Shown here piece by piece: positions 1 to 11,957 of a DNA stretch of 64,000 bases (position 1 is the first letter of the stretch; the number at the start of each line of letters is the position of its first letter). The translations under genes were made by a program, and so were the position numbers. Under the pieces are notes generated by a model. The model was not told where the DNA came from, did no database searches, and was given only the letters and a program-made list of their open reading frames with translations. This stretch comes from Sphaerolaimus hirsutus. Its lineage: Eukaryota; Nematoda; Chromadorea; Monhysterida; Sphaerolaimidae. The stretch spans positions 3,844,001 through 3,908,000 of the forward strand of contig OZ038456.1 of the NCBI GenBank assembly GCA_964036195.1, given 5' to 3'.

Positions 1-88
1 ATAAAATAAGATTTGCATACACATGACACTTTACAACGTCTTTTATATGACATTTTACACTTCACATGGTTTTTACAAGACACCTGAC

Positions 89-249
89 CATGGTCAGTTG
101 TATAAAATTTATTTGTATACAAATTGTATAAAAATTGTTTTTTATTGTAATTTTATTCTTGTTTCATTTTATTTTATTTTATTTTATTTTATTCTTCAAT
201 TTTCCATTTTATTTTTTTATTTTTTTTCTCTGAGATTTTGCCAACCCTG
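89..249 (-). mobile_element. Small hAT-like element, TSD cacctgac
   Basis: The 161-bp segment runs from CATGGTCAG to CCAACCCTG and is flanked by cacctgac at 81-88 and 250-257. It is internally rich in ATTTTATTTT. Its termini match the CAGGGTTGG / CATGGTTGG ends of the larger elements at 4095-4247 and 26336-28001. No coding capacity. Confidence 0.7.
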
Positions 250-500
250 CACCTGACATTTTACAGAGTCTTTTACACTCTACAGGGTTTGTTACAGGGT
301 CTGGGAGTGGCACCAGGTACATTGCACATTAACATATAATATCAACAATACAACTTGATTTTCAACACAATGTAACACCATGCATTCGAACATCTCTCAT
401 TGGCCCATTATTTGGGAAAAGTGTTGAATATCATTGTAATTCCATGAACATGTATACAAAAAAAGCAGTAGAGGACTTGTTCTTCCTGAATACACTTCTG

Positions 501-621
501 AACACAGCGCCAAGCGCCAATGGCACCACAGCAAAAAGGCGCGAAGCAACAAAAGCGCTGTGGCGCTTGTTGCTTTGGCGCAAGCGCCAGGCACCAGCGC
601 CATGGTGCTTTTACATCACTA
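501..621 (-). mobile_element. GCGCC-word hAT fragment in left inverted arm
   Basis: Runs of GCGCC and GGCGC words end at CTTTTACATCACTA, the inverted terminus of the TAGTGATG family seen complete at 10384-11930 and 38951-39890. Only this end is present. The counterpart in the other arm is at 3575-3790. Confidence 0.6.
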
Positions 622-3574
622 GCCTTGAATAACACCCCTTGAATAAATCTCTCCTCATTGAGTAATTCCTTGCTTGAGTAAGATGTGATTGAGATTTATT
701 AGTCCTTGGTTGGTTAATTTTGTGCACAATTCCTGCGTGGTACTTGCAGACAGTGCAAAGAAGTTGTAACTTACATCTCTCTTTGCCAAAATTGATAGAG
801 CTACTGTATTTACTCCAATTTATCCCTCTCTAACTCCCCCATGTTAGTTGAGTGTAGAAAAAATAAAAAATACTTGCTCCCTCTAAAAAACCCTACTCCC
901 GAAACTCTTCTCCGATTGATGTCTGTGAAAACATCCATGTGAAAAAATATGTTTTGTTTGTTTTCTTTTTGGTCATATATTATTTTGTCTGTATGTTGGG
1001 GCTTTTTACAGCAGCCCCTATAAAAGACTGGTCCCTGGTGAAAAATAATTTTTTCAAATATCAATAATTGGTGTGTATGGGTTGTTTGCATATTAATTTT
1101 GTTTATTATCACAAAATTTGCATGTGCAAAATTTCTGCACGATGGTTACATGCGCTGATGCATATTCTTTTGGAGGGTGTGTAGCAATTTTTATTGATTT
1201 ATCACAAATTTTGGCATGTGTTTACTCCTTCATTTACTGAGTACGCATGCCAAATTTCAGCTCAGAGCAGTTAGTGGTTCTTATTTTTAGTGCTTTTATT
1301 TTTGTCATACACTGTATTTTTGTATAGTGATTGAACTCCCAATGGGACTGTGATGAAACCACTGAAGTTAGCGACCTCTGCCACCAATTCTGGCAACTCC
1401 AAGACCATAATGAGCGACGGTCTCTAGAGTGGTTAGATTTTCTCGTTGTAGCCAAACATCCACTTTTCAGCAGCCAGTTATGTTTATTTAGTTGTTGCGT
1501 GTTGGAAAAGGGGTTCGAAGTTGTTTCAGGTACTTTATTTTGATCAGATCAGAGGTTTCAGATCAGATACAGCATAAAAATACAAAAGCGCAAAGTTAGC
1601 AAGCTTCCTAGTCGAAGTTTCTATTGCTAACTTATTTTATTTGCAAGGTCAATTCCAGACTTGGGGTCAAAAGACTGAAGTAAAAACTTCCAAAGTTGCA
1701 GAAACATGGAAATTTGTATAAAAAATGTAGCTACAGTACTTTCCTAAATACAATGCACAAATAAAACACATTTAGCCTAAACAGTTGGCTTATGCAGAGT
1801 GCGTGTACATTCGAACAATTATGGTAAAGAAATACAGTGTACAAATTGGGCAAAAGAAAACAATTAATCTTGCGGGGCGCCAGATCGGCAAACTTGGGCG
1901 AGTTGTTAATCTGTCAGAAATTTGTCAGAAAACATTGACACACTTTGGAAACTAATTTGATAGAGTTAGAAACTAGAAATAGCGTTGTAAATTGTTCCTA
2001 ATGATATAGGTAGAGCAGGGTATGTATTAAATATAATTATCACTTCATGGAAACGTATAATTAATAAATGAGCAAGTAGGGACTTATTTGAGGTAAATGG
2101 GTATCATAGTCAAATTAGGTTTGAAATTCTGTATATAAATATATTAAATGAGCAGGGTTTATAATAAGATATTTACTTGCCTTAAATATCTAAAGCAGTG
2201 CAAAGTTGAACGTATATGCCTATGCGAAGGGCTACGTAAATACATGCTAGTAGAACCGCACATTAGTTGACTAAACATTTGACCTTTCCAATTTACGTGT
2301 AAACTGCATAAATGTATATATTAAAATGATCAGAAATTTACGGCGAATCGAATAAGCCTAAATTTATGTCCATAAACCTAAATACAACATAATTGACTTT
2401 TTAACTTAAATATCCTGCACAATTCTCCAAATAACCTTGAAACACTTTATGAATCAAATATTCTCCATGGATAAATAATATAGGGCATGAAAACCAAATA
2501 TTAGTTGTGGTTAAAAAATATAGTGCAAATTAGAAATAGCTTGTGCGGATAAATCACACAGTGCATGAAATAAATATGGACAAACTACTCCTATTAATCA
2601 ACTCTATTAATCTGTCTGTCCCTTCCACTACGGTCAACACAGGGACCGCTCCCTGGTCAGAACAGAAAAGTCCCCGACACAGTTCAAACATCCCCGGTGA
2701 CAAATTTTTTAAGTACCACAAATTATTGTGTTGCACCATGTCTGAACGAACCGTGTAAGGGACCAACATTTTTGTTTACTGAGAAAAAAAATTTCTCACC
2801 ATGGATGTTTGGACTGTGTCAGGGACCTTTCTGTACTCACCAGGGACCGGTCACCAGTGGGATTTTGTTCACTATACAAAAATACAGTGATTGACAAAAA
2901 TAAAAGCATTTAAAAATAAGAACCGCCAACTGCTCTGAGCTGAAATTTGGCATGCGTACACAGTAAATGAAGCAGTAAACACATGCCAAAATTGAGACAA
3001 ATCAAAAAACTTATATACACACTCCCAAAGAATATGCGTCAGCTGTTTACCATGTTGCAGAAATTTTGCATGTGCAAATTTTGTGATGATTAATGTAATA
3101 ATATGCAAACAACCCATACACACCAATTATTGATATTTGAAAAAATTATTTTTCACCAGGGACCAGTCTTTTATAGGGGCTGCTGTAAAAAGCCCCAACA
3201 TACAGACAAAATAATATATGACCAAAAAGAAAACAAACAAAACATATTTTTTCACATGGATGTTTTCACAGACATCAATCGGAGAAGAGTTTCGGGAGTA
3301 GGGTTTTTTAGAGGGAGCAAGTATTTTTTATTTTGTTCTACACTCATCTAACACGGGGGAGTTAGAGAGGGATAAATTGGAGTAAATACAGTAGCTCTAT
3401 CAATTTTGGCAAAGAGAGATGTAAGTTACAACTTCTTTGCACTGTCTGCAAGTACCACGCAGGAATTGTGCACAAAATTAACCAACCAAGGACTAATCAA
3501 TCTCAATCACATTTTACTCAAGCAAGGAATTACTCAATGAGAAGGGATTTATTCAAGGGGTGTTATTCAAGGTG

Positions 3575-3790
3575 AGTGACGTAAAAGCGCCTGGCGCTAG
3601 CGCCAAAGCAAAAAGCACCATGGCACTTTTGGTGCTTGGCGCCTTTTTGCTGTGGCGCCATTGGCGCTTGGCGCTGTGTTACGAAAAAGCGCCATGGTGC
3701 TTTTGGCGCTTGGCGCTGTGATGCCGTGGCGCCATTGGCGCTTGGCGCTAGCATTTTAAAAAGCGCCAAATAAGCGCCAAGGAGTTCAAA
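3575..3790 (+). mobile_element. GCGCC-word hAT fragment in right inverted arm
   Basis: The fragment begins near GAGTGACGTAAAAGCGCC, a degraded TAGTGATGTAAAAGCGCC terminus. It continues with alternating GCGCC/GGCGC words and ends in AAGCGCCAAATAAGCGCC. It is longer than its partner in the left arm, so the word array changed length after the arms formed. Confidence 0.6.
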
Positions 3791-4094
3791 AAATATATCA
3801 CAAAAAGATTTTGTGTGCATGATTTTCAGAAGTAAATGTGTTACTGTAAGTGTATTCAGGAAGAACAAACCCTCTACTGCTTATTTTGTATACATGTTCA
3901 TGCAATTGCGAGGATATTCAACACTTTCCCAAATAATGGGCAGATGAGAGATGTTCAAATGCATGGTGTTGCATTGTGTTGAAAATCAAGCTTTATTGTC
4001 GATATTATATGTTAATGTGCAATGTACCCGGTGCCACTCCCAGACCTTGTAACAGACCCTGTAAAGTGTAAAAGACCCTGTAAAAAGTCAGGTG

Positions 4095-4247
4095 CATGGT
4101 TGGCAAACTCTCTGGCAAAATGAAAAATAAAATAAAAATAAAATGGAAAATTGAAGAATAAAATAAAATGAAACAAGAATAGAAATTAAAATAAAATACA
4201 ATTTTCATACAATTTATATACAAATAATTCTTATACAACCAACCAAG
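4095..4247 (+). mobile_element. Small hAT-like element, TSD gtcaggtg
   Basis: The 153-bp segment starts CATGGTTGGC, ends CCAACCAAG, and is flanked by gtcaggtg at 4087-4094 and 4248-4255. It is the mirror copy of 89-249, with the same target site in reverse complement. The insertion therefore predates the inverted duplication. Confidence 0.75.
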
Positions 4248-4282
4248 GTCAGGTGTCATGTAAAAACCATGTTAAGTGTTAA

Positions 4283-4410
4283 ATGTCATGTAAAAAACCT
4301 TGTAAAGTGTCATGTAAAAGACCTTGTAAAGTGTCATGTAAAAGACCTTGTAAAGTGTCATGTAAAAGACCTTGTAAAGTGTCATGTAAAAGACCTTGTA
4401 AAGTGTCATG
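4283..4410 (+). repeat. 24-bp tandem repeat, about five copies
   Basis: The unit GTGTCATGTAAAAGACCTTG plus TAAA repeats head to tail with almost no divergence. Because 24 is a multiple of three, frames stay open and read as an eight-residue repeat; I see no sign that it is translated. Confidence 0.85.
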
Positions 4411-4431
4411 TGTATGCAAATCTTATTTTAT

Positions 4432-6169
4432 CATATCCAAATCTCATTTTATCATATCCAAACTGTGTGTTCTTGTATCCAAATCTTATGTAAAAGAGTA
4501 AGATTTGGATACAAAAACAGAAGTTTTGGATACTATATAATCAGATTTAGATACGCATGACACTTTAAAGGGTCTTTTACATTACATTTGACACTAAACA
4601 GAGTTTTTATGTGACACATGACATTATCTATACAAATCTAAGCACTTTTCTCCGCAATGGCTTTCCATTGTCAACCGGAACTCTCAGCTGTAAAATAACA
4701 TCACAACAATAAGAAAACTTGACTTGATTAGGCATATAATCTTGCTTTTGGCGCTGGCGCTATTGGTATTCAAAGTGGAATTTTTTGAGGGCTCAATTGA
4801 GTAGCTGTTTCAATTTTGACAATGAAACATGTAGGTTACAAGTTTTCTGCACTTTGTAAAAGTACCATGCAGAAACCATGTGCCTATCATGTTGGAGCAT
4901 AATAAAACACACCTAGTAAATCTAGAAAGGGCATAGACCACATGCTTGGGGCATTCCCAGACCCTATAAAAGTCCCTGTAAAGTGTCAAAGACCCTGTAA
5001 AATGTCATGTGTCATGTAAAAGACCCTGTAAAATGTCATTTGTCATTTAAAAGACCCTGTCAATTGTCAAATGTCATGTAAAAGACCCTGTAAAGTGTCA
5101 CGTGTTTCCAAATCTTATGTTTTTGTATCCAAATCTTATCTTTTTTGTATACAAATATTATGTAAAACGTAAGATTTGGATACAAAAACATAAGATTTGA
5201 ATATTATAAAATAAGATTTGGATACACATAACACTTTACAGGGTATTTTACATTACACATAATATTTTACAGGGTCTTTGACACTTTTCAAGGTTTTTTT
5301 ACAGGGTCTAGGAGTGGCAGCTGATAATCGGAACATAAATATGGAAGCTCCAGGTGATTCTGATCATTTTAAGTGTTTATTGGTGAAAATCGGTTGAGAA
5401 ATAGCTGAGATATTGAGTTCTGAAATTGCATGCATTTTCATTCAACTGGATCAAATCAGCATATGAAATTTACACATCACTAATCCGACCACAAAAATTG
5501 AATCTGCGCGCTGTCCTGATCATTTTAATTGTTGACCGCTCATAAACAGCCCATAAATGACCAACTTATTAAGCTTCAAAAGCAATGTCCAGATAAGGCA
5601 TACAAAATGAACAGCTTTGTATAGACGGTCTAATCTCAGGAGTGGGGGATTATTTGAGCAAACAAAAATATTTGGTCACAACACAAATGAAATTTAATGT
5701 ACATAATTGTTTACTGCAGATTTCAAAACAACATTAAAATCACTGCAATACAACATGATCTCAGATGATCACCAAAACATCCATCACAGTTCCCACGTTT
5801 CTTGCACATCACCCTGATTTGCATATTAATTTTACCTTGATAGCAATGATGTTGATAAAAGTGTTGAAAACTATCAGCACATTGCCAACACATTGGCTTA
5901 CACTAGCCAAAGTTACATGATCACAACTGAAAGCAGCGTTGAGCTATAGCACCATGTGTACATCAGTACAAAATGACCGAAATTGTAACCCCCACAGTTC
6001 CGCAGTGGGTGGAGCTAGAGGGGTGAAATTATGGGTAAAAACTCAAAACACCTGATATGTTTACGTGTTGAAATTTTATGACAGTAGCTCGCCCCTAGCG
6101 CGAATGGCGAGCACTGTCCAGGTACTTTTCAGCCCGTTCTCTGTTTACTTCTCTGATTACTAAAAAATT
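4432..6169. other. Gene-free stretch with a foldback at about 4958-5322
   Basis: Palindromic AAATCTTATGTTTTTGTATCC words lie at 4420-4560 and 5100-5220. A foldback starts GGCATTCCCAGACCC and ends GGGTCTAGGAGTGGC, related to the ends of the large inverted repeat and to the insertion at 40818-40982. From 5330 to 6169 I see no repeat family and no supported gene. Confidence 0.5.
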
Positions 6170-6730
6170 CTGTTTATTAAAAAAAAAATTTTCTCGCCGG
6201 GGTCGTTTGGCCCCGACCGGGGACAATTACCACAAAGTCCCAAAAAGTACCATAAATTTTTGTGTGGTACCGGGACCAAACGTCCCCGGTCGGGGACCAA
6301 AATTTGTTGTATACTGAAAAAAAACGTTCCTCACCGGGGACGTTTGGCCCCGGTCGGGGCCATTTCAATATTGCCGGGGACTGGACCCCGGGAGGATTTC
6401 ATGCACTATAAAAAAATACAGTAATCAATGAAAATTAAAGTGTAAATAAAAAGATACTCAGTAACTGCTCTGAGCTAAAATTTGGCATGCGTACTCACTC
6501 GACGAAAGAGTACACGCATGCCAAATTTGAGAAAAATCAAAAAAATTTATAGACCCCCAAACAAAATTTGCATCGCCGTGTTTGACCGTCGTGCAGTAAT
6601 TTTGTGCATGCAAATTTGGTGTTAATTAACCTAATTAACACACAAAGAACCCATGCACACCAATTGTTGTTTTTTGAAAAAATTATTTTTTGCCGGGGAC
6701 CGGTCCCCAGCCGGGGCCTGTGTAAATAGC
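6170..6730 (+). repeat. GGGGACC-word repeat, second copy of inner inverted-arm segment
   Basis: GGTCGGGGACC and CCCCGGTCGGGG words, then a segment with TTTGGCATGCGTAC and CATGCACACCAATTGTTG, parallel the order at 2640-3190. The two copies differ mainly in how intact the GC-rich words are. No terminal repeats or target duplication could be set. Confidence 0.6.
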
Positions 6731-7600
6731 CACCCCTCTCAGGGTGGGTCGCCCTAAGTGCAAAATTTTTTGGTGGCTTTTTTGGTGTCCCACAGCAGGT
6801 CCAGCACCCACTGATTTCTGAGCTGTGGGAGGGGTATATATCTAAAATTTTGGGGATGTGTTACCAACACCACTCCCCTACTAAACACTATTCAATAATG
6901 TGAGATAAATGTGAAAAAAGTTCTAAAAAATTCTCTTATTCTCTAAAAAACACCACTCCCCAATAGATGGATGGCAAGAAAGTCACTTTTTGGAACTTTT
7001 TTTTAGACACTTGAAGAGCTGGTTTACGATACTTCAGAGGGAACGGTTTGATGTTTAAAGTTATGTAAAGAACCATATCTCTAAAATGCCTGCATTACAA
7101 AATTTACTTAAGGCAAATCTTATGACATCATAATGACATCATTGTAGGAACAAAAATTTACAAAATTTACACTTTGAAATTATGCCCAAGTAAATTTTGC
7201 AATGCATGCATTTTAGAGGTATGGTTCTTTGCATAACTTTAAACATCAAACCTTTCCCTTTGAAGTATCGTAAACCAGCTCTTCAAGTGTCTAATAAAAA
7301 AGTTCCAAAAAGTGACTTTTTTGCCATCCATCTATTGGGGAGTTGTGTTCTTTTAGAGAATAAGAGAAATTTTTTAGAACTTTTTCACATTTTTCTCACA
7401 TTATTGAATAGTGTATAGTAGGGGAGTGGTGTTGGTAACACATCCCCAAAATTTTAGATTTATACCCCTCCCACAGCTCAGAAATCAGCGGGTGCCGGAC
7501 CTGCTGTGGGACACCAGAAAAGGCAATAAAAATTTTGCACTCATGCCAAACCACCCTCTAAGGGGTCGCGGCGACCCCCCGAATTCAAGGGAAGTAGAGG
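6727..7600. repeat. Inverted repeat, two arms of about 390 bp
   Basis: 6727-7110 is matched in reverse complement by 7190-7600, with the centre near 7145. Shared blocks include the segments around GATGGATGGCAA, GTGTCCCACAGCAGG and GAACCATA. The outer ends carry CCACCCTCT words. Open frames inside are arm sequence, not genes. Confidence 0.75.
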
Positions 7601-9340
7601 GGGGTTTCGTCAATATTTCCCCCAAGTTACAGCTTCTGGCGCGCCCTAGAACTTGAGATAAGATGTCTCAAGTGTCATCAATAATAAGGTGCCGGACGTG
7701 ACCGGGAAGGTGTTTACTAGTTTGTGTAGCGATGGACGATGAATGTCCAAATATACACGTTGGCGCGCTTCCAACGGGTACCACACGTGCAGGGTGTAAA
7801 GTGACTGGAGTATACTATGAATTTCGTGAAAATTTCTGACGAAATGTTGTAAGAGCGTTTTTACGATGGGAAAGACACCACACCACAAATTTTTAGACAA
7901 CCAAATGCAATAATAATTCACGGAACGCAAACTGTAACGTATTTTGTAAACTAAACTTAAATAAATCCCCTCAGGTATTTTGGCGGCTTTTCATAGTCTA
8001 CAGGGCCTGTGCGGCATGCGCAGCCATGCAGTGAGCTGCGCAGTGCCCTGACAGAGCACTGCACAGCAAGATCAATGCCGCTACACTGGCAGACCGAGTT
8101 TACCACATTTTTAGCGGTTGTAGTGCTCTGCACAAATTCGTTCCCTTATCCCCCATTAATTTGTTATTTTAATGTGCGCCAATTCAACTTAAGTAAAATT
8201 AGCTAAGTTATTTCTAGCTCAAATGTAAACTACATTTCACATGGCACAAGGTGAGAGGGGAATTTAAGATTTTTCACTTTAAAATGCCGCGGCGCGGCGT
8301 GTGGACGCCTTTGAAGTTGTCGGCACACTGTTGTGACTTTCTGGGTGGCCGAATGCACATTCCACCCTTTACTTATCTTTGGGCAGAGGTGGAGACTGAC
8401 GACTGATAAGTAGGTGGTGACCGGAAGCCAGGAACAATGAATTTCACAAAAAATACCAAAAACAATACTGTTCCGAGTTCCTCCTCATGTTGACTAGATT
8501 GTCGTGTGTCATCTAGTATTGGTGGGTGGTAGGAACAGCTTCTGATAACGCCCCAAGTGACAAGTCGCAGTCCAAAAAATACATTTTCCGCCGCCCCAGC
8601 ATAAATATCCCATCATGCTCGGAAGGGCGAGGCCATCGGGCTGAAACCTTTCTCACAGGCGCGAGCCGACCGGATAGTCACAATAGTGGGTCACAACGTT
8701 GAGGGTGATAAGCATTTTGCGCCCACGAGCATTTTGTTAGCTACCGTAATTTATGAATACAAACCCCCTGTGCAAAGTTTCCACATGACATGTAGAAAAT
8801 ATTGTATATATTGTTTCACGCCAGTGTCTTTCATTTCCATGAGCTTAATTAATCGCATTTACTAGTCTTATTAATTAGCATTAATTGTAAGCTTGTATTA
8901 ATTGCTTAATTACCTGTTAGCTTGATTTCCTATGATAATTCATGATGTCGTATTTGTTTTTAGTCATATTTCTTCCATTCCCGCCTTTTTGTAAATACGC
9001 ATTGCACTGCGCTGTTACCTGTTCTAGATTATATTAGATTAAGTAGGGATTTGTAGGTAATTATGGAAGTAGATAATTGTCATCCTAGTAAGCTATTAAT
9101 TAGCACATTAAGCCCCATGTCGCATGAAGCTTTTAATTGTTACTATTAGCTGTTCCTAATTATTACTGCACATTTTATGCCTAATTAGTTAAGCTTCTAT
9201 AAGTATGTGTACTTTACAATTTTATTAAGTGCTTACATCAGAGCTTATGTGATTTGGAAGTGATTCTGTGCATTCCTGACATTATGCCTTTTTTAGCTTT
9301 TTGTTCACGTCAATTATGGTAGTTTCATTCGCCTTATAAG
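7601..9340. other. Stretch without a supported gene
   Basis: No open frame with recognisable domains or convincing splice structure, and no terminal-repeat element was found. A GC-richer patch lies near 8280-8310. The rest is AT-rich with many TTAATTA words near 8840-9230. Confidence 0.4.
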
Positions 9341-9342
9341 TA

Positions 9343-9792
9343 CCGTATTTCCTCGAAATACCCCCCCCCTCGAAATACCCCCCCCTCGTTTGACCCCCCC
9401 CTCTCGGGACCACTATGAAACAATCATCCCCCCCCTCGAAATACCCCCCCCCCCAAATTGAGTGTAAAGGGAACGTACATGACAATAACTGTAGTTTGTG
9501 TTCTGTGTACTGCAGAACACACGTTAAAACAATGTCGGTGTCACGTTAGAACAGTGTACATACCATCTACATACTAATATTAGTCTACAGAATCTTATAA
9601 ATGGCAGTTTTTGCTGCATTTTTCGACGTCTGCGTACGTTTCAGATGACAATTTCGTACTTGGTTTTCAAAAATTTTCTTGTGAAATAATAACCCCCCCC
9701 CTCGAAATACCCCCCCCCTCGTTTAACCCCCCCCCCCTCTCGGGACCACTATGAAACAATCACCCCCCGGGGGGTATTTCGAGGAAATACGG
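9343..9792 (+). mobile_element. CCGTATTTCC-type MITE, TA target
   Basis: The element starts CCGTATTTCCTCGAAATACC and ends with its inverse GAAATACGG, flanked by TA. Repeated CTCGAAATA phrases and C runs lie at both ends, with a central unique part containing GTTAAAACAATGTCGG. A nearly identical copy is at 60015-60468. TA target sites point to a Tc1/mariner-like mobiliser; no transposase is present. Confidence 0.8.
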
Positions 9793-9971
9793 TAGCTGAA
9801 ATTGTTGTTTTTTTCACCAATATTTTGACTTGTGACGAAAATTGACTTTGCTTCTACCTTGCCGCTTGTGTTCTTCCATCGCCCTAAAAAATAAACTCTC
9901 TTCTCAAACTCAACTTGGACCCCCTTCTGTATTGACACTAAGTACTAACTGTTTTTCCCTAAGTTTGCTAA

Positions 9972-10190
9972 CTAACAAACTGCTCTAATTACTGCGCTGC
10001 TTGTGCTAAGTGTAGGCACTGTGCGTGCTGCGGGAAACGGAACAGCGTGAACCCCGAGTGGTTCACTGCACGTTCTGCAAAAATACCGTCTTTGGACAAG
10101 TTTCCTTCAATTTACACAAACATTTATAACCTGGACCTCCGGGCCCAGTGCAGTGCACACCAGCGGCAAGCGGCCGGTGAAGTGGAGTGA
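9972..10190 (+). CDS. Cysteine-rich open segment, unknown
   Basis: A 73-codon stretch without stops (stop TAA before it, TGA at 10188-10190) has seven cysteines in its first 20 residues, spaced C-x3-C-x2-C-x2-C-x2-C-x1-C-C, followed by GKRNSVNPEWFTARSAKIPS. The spacing suggests metal binding. No ATG start is visible, so it would be an internal exon or a transposon-derived piece. It lies just upstream of copy A, where copy B has CCP exons, but it does not resemble a CCP. I cannot name a family; coding status is uncertain. Confidence 0.3.
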   Translation, partial: LTNCSNYCAACAKCRHCACCGKRNSVNPEWFTARSAKIPSLDKFPSIYTNIYNLDLRAQCSAHQRQAAGEVE

Positions 10191-10383
10191 GAGGGAAGAT
10201 AGTGCGGTAAAAGCGCTCTGAATCGTGTATACAAAAAACAGCTGAATACACGGATTCATGACAATAATACCCCCTCGAATAAGCCCCCCCCCTGCTCTCG
10301 AGAACACCCCCTCAAAATGTCTACTCTGAACAAATAAACCCTCTGGGGGTAATAAATTTGAATACAATATGGCGTGTGAGAAC

Positions 10384-11930
10384 TAGTGATGGAAAAGCGC
10401 CATGGCGCTGGTGCCTGGCGCTAGCGCCAAATCAAAAAGCGCCATGGCGCTTTTGGCGCTTGGCGCTAAAATGCTCTGGCGCCATTGGCGCTTGGGGCCG
10501 GGATCTGAGAAAGCGCCATGGCGCTTTTGGCGCTTGGCGCCATTTTCTGGTGGCGCTATTGGCGCCTGACGCCGGCATTTAAAAAAGCGCCAAAAAAGCG
10601 CCAACCATGATTATAAAATTCTTATGATTCAGTGAAAACGACAAACCATTTGATCAATTTTGAGAATAACTGAATAAATATTGAAATATATAAGGGTGTA
10701 AGGGAACATTTATATTAATAAAATATTGATTAGGTAATATTTGGGGCAAATGTATATACCGTATTTCCTCGAAATACTCTCAGGGGGTTTATCTTTTCAG
10801 AGCACAAATTTTGAGGGGGTATTTCGAGGGAGGGGTTTATTATTTCGCCAGGAGCTTTTGTAAAGGATCATGTAAAAAATAGGTATTTAAATACCCATAA
10901 CTGGTAATAAACATGACTAAATTGGATATTCTATTTAGGACCAATCAGCGTACGGCTGTTTGGCTGAAAAATAGGTGTATTTATCCCTTGGGATTTTAAC
11001 GATGTATTAAACATTGTAGTGGTTGATTGAACTTTAATGGCAAAAGTTAAATCGACTACTGCAACATCAGCAGTATGTCACAGCTAGGGTGTCAAATTTC
11101 CGTTTTCCGTTCCGTTTTCCAGCTGCTGAAATTTTTGTTCTGTTTTACAGTCCGTTTTCCGGCCACTTTTTTTCTGTTTCCGTTTTTCTGGCTCTTTTTC
11201 CGTTTTCCGGCCAAATTTTCAGTTTTTCCACCTTTTTTTCCATTTTCCGCCTCAATTTCCATTTTTTCAGCCTTTTTTTAATTTTCCGCCACAATTTTCC
11301 ATTTTTCTGCCTCATTTTACCTTTTTTGGGCTCAACTTTCTGTTTTCTGTTCCAGCCAAACTGGTAAACATTCATGCAGATTGTTAATTATGTAAAAAAA
11401 TCCTGTTTCCAGCACAATTTCTGCAATTTTTTTTTACTTCCAGCAAAATTTCTGCAAATTGTATCCATTTTCCAGCAAAATTTCAGCATGAAAATTTCAT
11501 TTTTCCGTTTCCGTTTTTCCGGCCCCTTTTTCCATTTTCCGGATGCTGAAATTTTTTTCCGTTTCCGTTTTCCGCCAAGTGCAAATTTTTTGCCGTTTTC
11601 CGTTCTGTTTTCCGGCCCCTGGAAATTTGTTTCCGTTTCCGTTTCTGTTTTCCGTAAAAATTTTTTTTGACACCCTAGTCACAGCTACAAATTGATCATT
11701 CTACAAACCAATTGCAGAAAATTTTTTGGCGCTGGCGCTATTGGCGCTTGGCGCCATCACCCTCTGGCGCCATTGGCGCTTGGCGCTGAGGTTCAGAAAA
11801 GCGCCGTGGCGCTTTTGGCGCTTGGCGCTATTTTGCTCTGGCGCCATTGGCGCTTGGCGCTGGAGGTCCGAAAAGCGCCATGGCGCTTTTGGCGCTTGGC
11901 GCCAAAAGTCTGGCGCTTTTTCCATCACTA
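10384..11930 (+). mobile_element. GCGCC-word hAT element, TSD gtgagaac
   Basis: The element starts TAGTGATGGAAAAGCGCC and ends GGCGCTTTTTCCATCACTA, flanked by gtgagaac at 10376-10383 and 11931-11938. GCGCC arrays occupy 10395-10603 and 11737-11920. The start fits the hAT TARNG consensus. It contains a second hAT element (11085-11677) and a fragment of the CCGTATTTCC family near 10758. No transposase frame. It sits in the intron upstream of the alpha exon of copy A. Confidence 0.85.
11085..11677 (+). mobile_element. TTTTCCG-word hAT element, TSD gtcacagc
   Basis: 593 bp, from TAGGGTGTCAAA to TTTGACACCCTA, flanked by gtcacagc on both sides. The interior is almost wholly CCGTTTTCC/TTTTCCG words with T-rich spacers. 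The open frames here are low-complexity artefacts. It is nested in the GCGCC element and so is younger than it. Confidence 0.85.
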
Positions 11931-11957
11931 GTGAGAACATTATAACATGTGTACTAG

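Larger units (their letters stand above)
1..4431. repeat. Long inverted repeat, arms about 1-1331 and 2870-4431
   Basis: The sequence from the window start to about 1331 reappears in reverse complement from about 2870 to 4431, in the same internal order: a TTTACAGGGTC-type segment, a GCGCC island, a stretch near 700-840 matched at 3360-3560, and a segment with AGGGACC words. The spacer 1332-2869 is not duplicated and holds no recognisable gene. Open frames at 810-1112 (-) and 3103-3351 (+) are the same arm sequence read twice, not genes. The left arm may extend beyond the window. This is either an inverted duplication or a very large foldback element. Confidence 0.8.

Noticed and set aside
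810-3351. A 100-residue frame at 810-1112 (-) and its near-copy at 3103-3351 (+)
   Set aside because: The same inverted-arm DNA read twice; no domain, no splice signals, and the frame lies across repeat words.
4269-4501. Two overlapping open frames giving an eight-residue peptide repeat
   Set aside because: They come from a 24-bp DNA tandem repeat at the edge of the inverted repeat; more than one frame is open, as expected for a repeat of three-fold length without stops.
10060-10120. BED-type zinc finger (C-x2-C ... H) read in another frame over the cysteine-rich segment
   Set aside because: Only about 20 residues before a stop, and the other frame is open for 72 codons; no second half of a BED finger is present.
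11075-11682. Several long frames on both strands rich in Phe/Pro/Ser or Lys/Glu/Arg
   Set aside because: They are translations of TTTTCCG word arrays in a hAT element.
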